From: JACCUZ01 sp038246575
GTDB lineage: Bacteria; Actinomycetota; Actinomycetes; JACCUZ01
NCBI GenBank assembly: GCA_038246575.1
Contig: JBBRVU010000063.1
Span: 1 to 20,197, forward strand
DNA: 20,197 nucleotides
Direction: 5' to 3'
The notes under the pieces were generated by a model that was given only the letters and a program-made list of their open reading frames with translations, searched no databases and had not been told where the DNA came from. The translations under genes and the position numbers were made by a program. Positions 16,610 through 20,197 of the stretch are shown here, piece after piece; position 1 is the stretch's first letter; each line of letters starts with the position of its first letter.

Positions 16610-18529
16610 ATGGGCCTGCTGGAGTCGATCCACGAACCGCGCGACCTGCGCCGGCTGGACAGCACAGAGCTGGCCACCCTGGCCGAGGAGATCCGCGAGT
16701 TCCTCATCACGTCGGTGTCGCGCACCGGCGGCCACCTCGGCCCCAACCTCGGGGCCGTCGAGCTCACTCTCGCCCTGCACCGGGTCTTCGACTCGCCGCG
16801 CGACCGCATCCTGTGGGACACCGGTCACCAGTCGTACGTCCACAAGATGGTCACCGGCCGGACCGGCCGCTTCGACGGGCTGCGCCAGCGGGGAGGGCTC
16901 TCCGGCTATCCGAGCCGGTCGGAGTCCGAGCACGACGTCATCGAGAACTCGCACGCCTCGACCGCCCTGTCCTACGCCGACGGGCTGGCCAAGGCCTTCC
17001 AGCTGCGCGGCGAGACCGACCGCCACGTCGTCGCGGTGGTCGGTGACGGGTCGCTGACCGGCGGGATGGCCTGGGAGGCGCTGAACAACATCGCAGCCGA
17101 CCACAGCCGGCCGCTGGTGATCGTCGTGAACGACAACGAGCGGTCCTACGCCCCGACGATCGGCGGGCTGGCCCACCACCTGGCGACCCTGCGCACCACC
17201 CGGGGCTATGAGCGCTTCCTGGAGTGGGGCAAGCACGTCCTGGGCCGGACGCCCCTCGTCGGCCCGCCGTTGTACGAGGCGCTGCACGGCATGAAGAAGG
17301 GCCTCAAGGACGTCGTCGCGCCGCAGGGCATGTTCGAGGACCTCGGACTGAAGTACGTCGGACCCATCGACGGCCACGACGTCGAGGCGGTCGAGCACGC
17401 GTTGCGCCGGGCGCGTAGCTTCGGCGGCCCGGTTCTCGTGCACTGCATCACCCAGAAGGGTCTCGGCTACAAGCACGCCGAGGACGACGCGGCCGATCAC
17501 TTCCACGGCATCGGCGTCATCGACCCCGAGACCGGGCAGCCGCTCGCGGCGGCCGGCACCGCCTGGACGAGCGTGTTCGCCGACGAGATGGTTGCGTTGG
17601 GCAGGGAGCGCGAGGACATCGTCGGCATCACGGCCGCGATGCTGATCCCCGTGGGGCTGCACAAGTTCGCCGCGGAGTTCCCCGAGCGCGTGTTCGACGT
17701 CGGCATCGCCGAGCAGCACGCCGCGACGTCGGCTGCCGGCCTCGCGATCGGTGGCATGCACCCGGTCGTCGCTGTCTACGCGACGTTCCTCAACCGCGCG
17801 TTCGACCAGGTCCTGATGGATGTCGCTCTGCACAAGTGCGGTGTCACGTTCTGCCTCGACCGCGCGGGGGTGACCGGTCCGGACGGGGCCAGTCACCACG
17901 GCATGTGGGACATGGCGTTCCTGCAGGTCGTCCCTGGGCTGCGGCTCGCCGCGCCGCGCGACGCGGTCACGATGCGTGCGCTGCTGCGCGAAGCGGTCGC
18001 GGTCGACGACGCGCCGACGGTCGTGCGCTACCCCACCGGGGCGGTGGGTGCCGACGTCGCCGCTGTCGACAACATCGACGGTGTCGACGTGCTCCGCCGG
18101 TCCGAACACGCCGCCGTGCTCCTCGTGTCGGTCGGCGCGATGGCCGAGATGTGCCTGGACGTAGCCGAGCGATGCGCACAGCAGGGGATCGCAGTGACGG
18201 TGGTCGACCCGCGCTGGGTCAAGCCGATCCCCGATGCTGTGGTGCGTCTTGCCGGCGAGCACCGCCTGGTGGTGACGGTCGAGGACGGTGTCCGCAACGG
18301 CGGGGTGGGCTCGGCAGTGGCGCAGGCGATGCGCGACGCGCGGGTCGGCACCCCGCTGCGCGACTTCGGGGTCCCGTCGCAGTTCCTCGACCACGGCAAG
18401 CGCGCCGAGGTGCTCGTCGAGATCGGGCTGACCGCCCAGGACATCGCGCGGGACATCGTCGAGACCGTGTCCGGGCTCGAGGTCGGCTCGGGCGACCATG
18501 ACGTCACCGAGAAGCCGTCGCACAGCTGA
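16610..18529 (+). CDS. dxs: 1-deoxy-D-xylulose-5-phosphate synthase
   Basis: A 639-residue thiamine-diphosphate enzyme that condenses pyruvate and glyceraldehyde 3-phosphate to DXP, the first step of the MEP isoprenoid pathway. Domain I has H73 in TGHQSYVHK and the ThDP/Mg motif starting GDGS at 145-148 with NDNERSYAPTIGG. The pyrimidine-binding domain has the catalytic glutamate E368 in DVGIAEQHA and the Dxs-specific DRAGVTGPDGASHHGMWD from D417. A transketolase C-terminal domain ends the protein. The ATG start follows a strong GAGGAGAGGAG ribosome-binding site. It has its own promoter after the small unknown gene. Its closeness to the xylose operon is, from memory, also seen in Streptomyces. 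Confidence 0.97.
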   Translation: MGLLESIHEPRDLRRLDSTELATLAEEIREFLITSVSRTGGHLGPNLGAVELTLALHRVFDSPRDRILWDTGHQSYVHKMVTGRTGRFDGLRQRGGLSGYPSRSESEHDVIENSHASTALSYADGLAKAFQLRGETDRHVVAVVGDGSLTGGMAWEALNNIAADHSRPLVIVVNDNERSYAPTIGGLAHHLATLRTTRGYERFLEWGKHVLGRTPLVGPPLYEALHGMKKGLKDVVAPQGMFEDLGLKYVGPIDGHDVEAVEHALRRARSFGGPVLVHCITQKGLGYKHAEDDAADHFHGIGVIDPETGQPLAAAGTAWTSVFADEMVALGREREDIVGITAAMLIPVGLHKFAAEFPERVFDVGIAEQHAATSAAGLAIGGMHPVVAVYATFLNRAFDQVLMDVALHKCGVTFCLDRAGVTGPDGASHHGMWDMAFLQVVPGLRLAAPRDAVTMRALLREAVAVDDAPTVVRYPTGAVGADVAAVDNIDGVDVLRRSEHAAVLLVSVGAMAEMCLDVAERCAQQGIAVTVVDPRWVKPIPDAVVRLAGEHRLVVTVEDGVRNGGVGSAVAQAMRDARVGTPLRDFGVPSQFLDHGKRAEVLVEIGLTAQDIARDIVETVSGLEVGSGDHDVTEKPSHS

Positions 18530-18534
18530 CCACG

Positions 18535-18540
18535 TAGGTT
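18535..18540 (+). promoter_or_regulatory. -10 box of the antiporter gene (leaderless)
   Basis: TAGGTT lies 6 nt before ATG 18547 in the 17-nt gap after dxs, with no ribosome-binding site. The preceding bases form the same 9-mer, ACGTAGGTT, as in front of the gene at 16102. The antiporter may therefore be transcribed separately from dxs, as well as by readthrough. Confidence 0.45.
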
Positions 18541-18546
18541 CAGACG

Positions 18547-19812
<1,266 letters not shown>

Positions 19813-19843
19813 GCGGGACAGACTCCAGCAGCCGACCGGACGG

Positions 19844-20197
19844 TCAGCGGAACAGCATCGGCCGCAGGTGCGGCGCGTCGGCGGCCGGGTCACGCAGGAC
19901 GATCTCGGCGGGCCGCCCACCGCTGGGCGCGAGACATACCTCGTCGACCGTCAGCAGCACGGGGCGGGGGAAGCCGCGTTCCTCGGGAGCGGTGGCGGCT
20001 GCCGCGGCGGCGGTGAAGGAGGGGTCGATGCGGGTGAGGTCGAGCCAGCCCCGCCGACGCATCGGCACAGCGGCCGCCCTCATCCCGGAGGAGTCCTCGG
20101 CGCACAGCACCGTACGCAGCGCGCGCGAGGCCAGCAGCGTCACCACGTCGCAGTCGCCGATCGGGCGCAGGATCGGGTTGGTGGCCAACCGGTTCGC
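19844..20197 (-). CDS. Unknown protein, C-terminal part (truncated by the window edge)
   Basis: A minus-strand frame is open from the right edge to TGA at 19846-19844, giving 117 residues of a longer protein. It begins ANRLATNPILRPIGDCDVV at the edge and ends APHLRPMLFR. I do not recognise it. The visible part is soluble with mixed alpha/beta character (VVTLLASRALRTVLCAEDS, PVLLTVDEVCLA, PAEIVLRDP) and an alanine run (TAAAAAATA). The true start lies outside the window, so the in-frame TTG at 20188 is not the start. It converges on the antiporter; the 31-nt gap shows only a weak GACC/GGTC stem. Confidence 0.6.
   Translation of the reverse strand, partial: ANRLATNPILRPIGDCDVVTLLASRALRTVLCAEDSSGMRAAAVPMRRRGWLDLTRIDPSFTAAAAAATAPEERGFPRPVLLTVDEVCLAPSGGRPAEIVLRDPAADAPHLRPMLFR

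Noticed and set aside
18489..18498. TGACGTCA at the end of dxs as a second operator like the acnA site
   Set aside because: Only the central 8 bp match, it lies inside the dxs coding sequence, and it lacks the TATCT/AGATA outer arms.

Overview
The window is about 20 kb of very GC-rich DNA. Densely packed genes, frequent GTG starts, 4-bp stop/start overlaps and TAnnnT -10 boxes directly in front of start codons all point to a chromosomal region of a high-GC actinobacterium. From memory, the gene order resembles two known actinobacterial neighbourhoods. One is the mycobacterial Rv2689c-Rv2693c block (RNA methyltransferase, APC permease, ceoB, ceoC, DUF3159 membrane protein). The other is the Streptomyces rok7B7-xylFGH-dxs region near aconitase. 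The genus cannot be fixed from the sequence; a Nocardioidaceae-like or related lineage is plausible. I see no mobile element, CRISPR array, rRNA or tRNA. No gene-free stretch exceeds about 200 bases.

Left block (1-4969), potassium homeostasis and RNA modification. The tail of a membrane protein converges on two minus-strand RCK/TrkA subunits (ceoB then ceoC, joined by a GTGA overlap). A large perfect hairpin lies between the converging genes. Divergent from ceoB is a KimA-like APC-superfamily potassium transporter, followed by a TRAM-domain uridine-C5 RNA methyltransferase. The ceoB/transporter pair is driven from an 80-bp divergent promoter that looks leaderless in both directions.

Middle block (4970-8670), central metabolism. 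Aconitase (acnA) sits behind an 18-bp perfect palindrome (TATCTTGACGTCAAGATA) that overlaps its promoter. A TauE/SafE-type anion exporter follows after 4 nt.

Xylose block (8671-16080). This is a complete catabolic operon in one direction: lipoprotein xylose-binding protein, single-domain ABC ATPase, permease, ROK repressor, xylose isomerase and xylulokinase. Together they import D-xylose, isomerise it to D-xylulose and phosphorylate it to xylulose 5-phosphate. An 18-bp-stem hairpin separates the binding-protein gene from the ATPase gene and probably sets unequal expression.

Right block (16081-20197). A small unrecognised protein gene is followed by dxs (first step of the MEP isoprenoid pathway), a CPA1-type sodium/proton antiporter, and a convergent partial gene of unknown function at the window edge.

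The most unusual signals are two genes (the RNA methyltransferase and xylB) that have no usable ATG, GTG or TTG start and seem to begin at CTG within a CTGA stop/start overlap; the set of leaderless promoters; the operator palindrome at acnA; and the pairing of RCK subunits with a KimA-like transporter.
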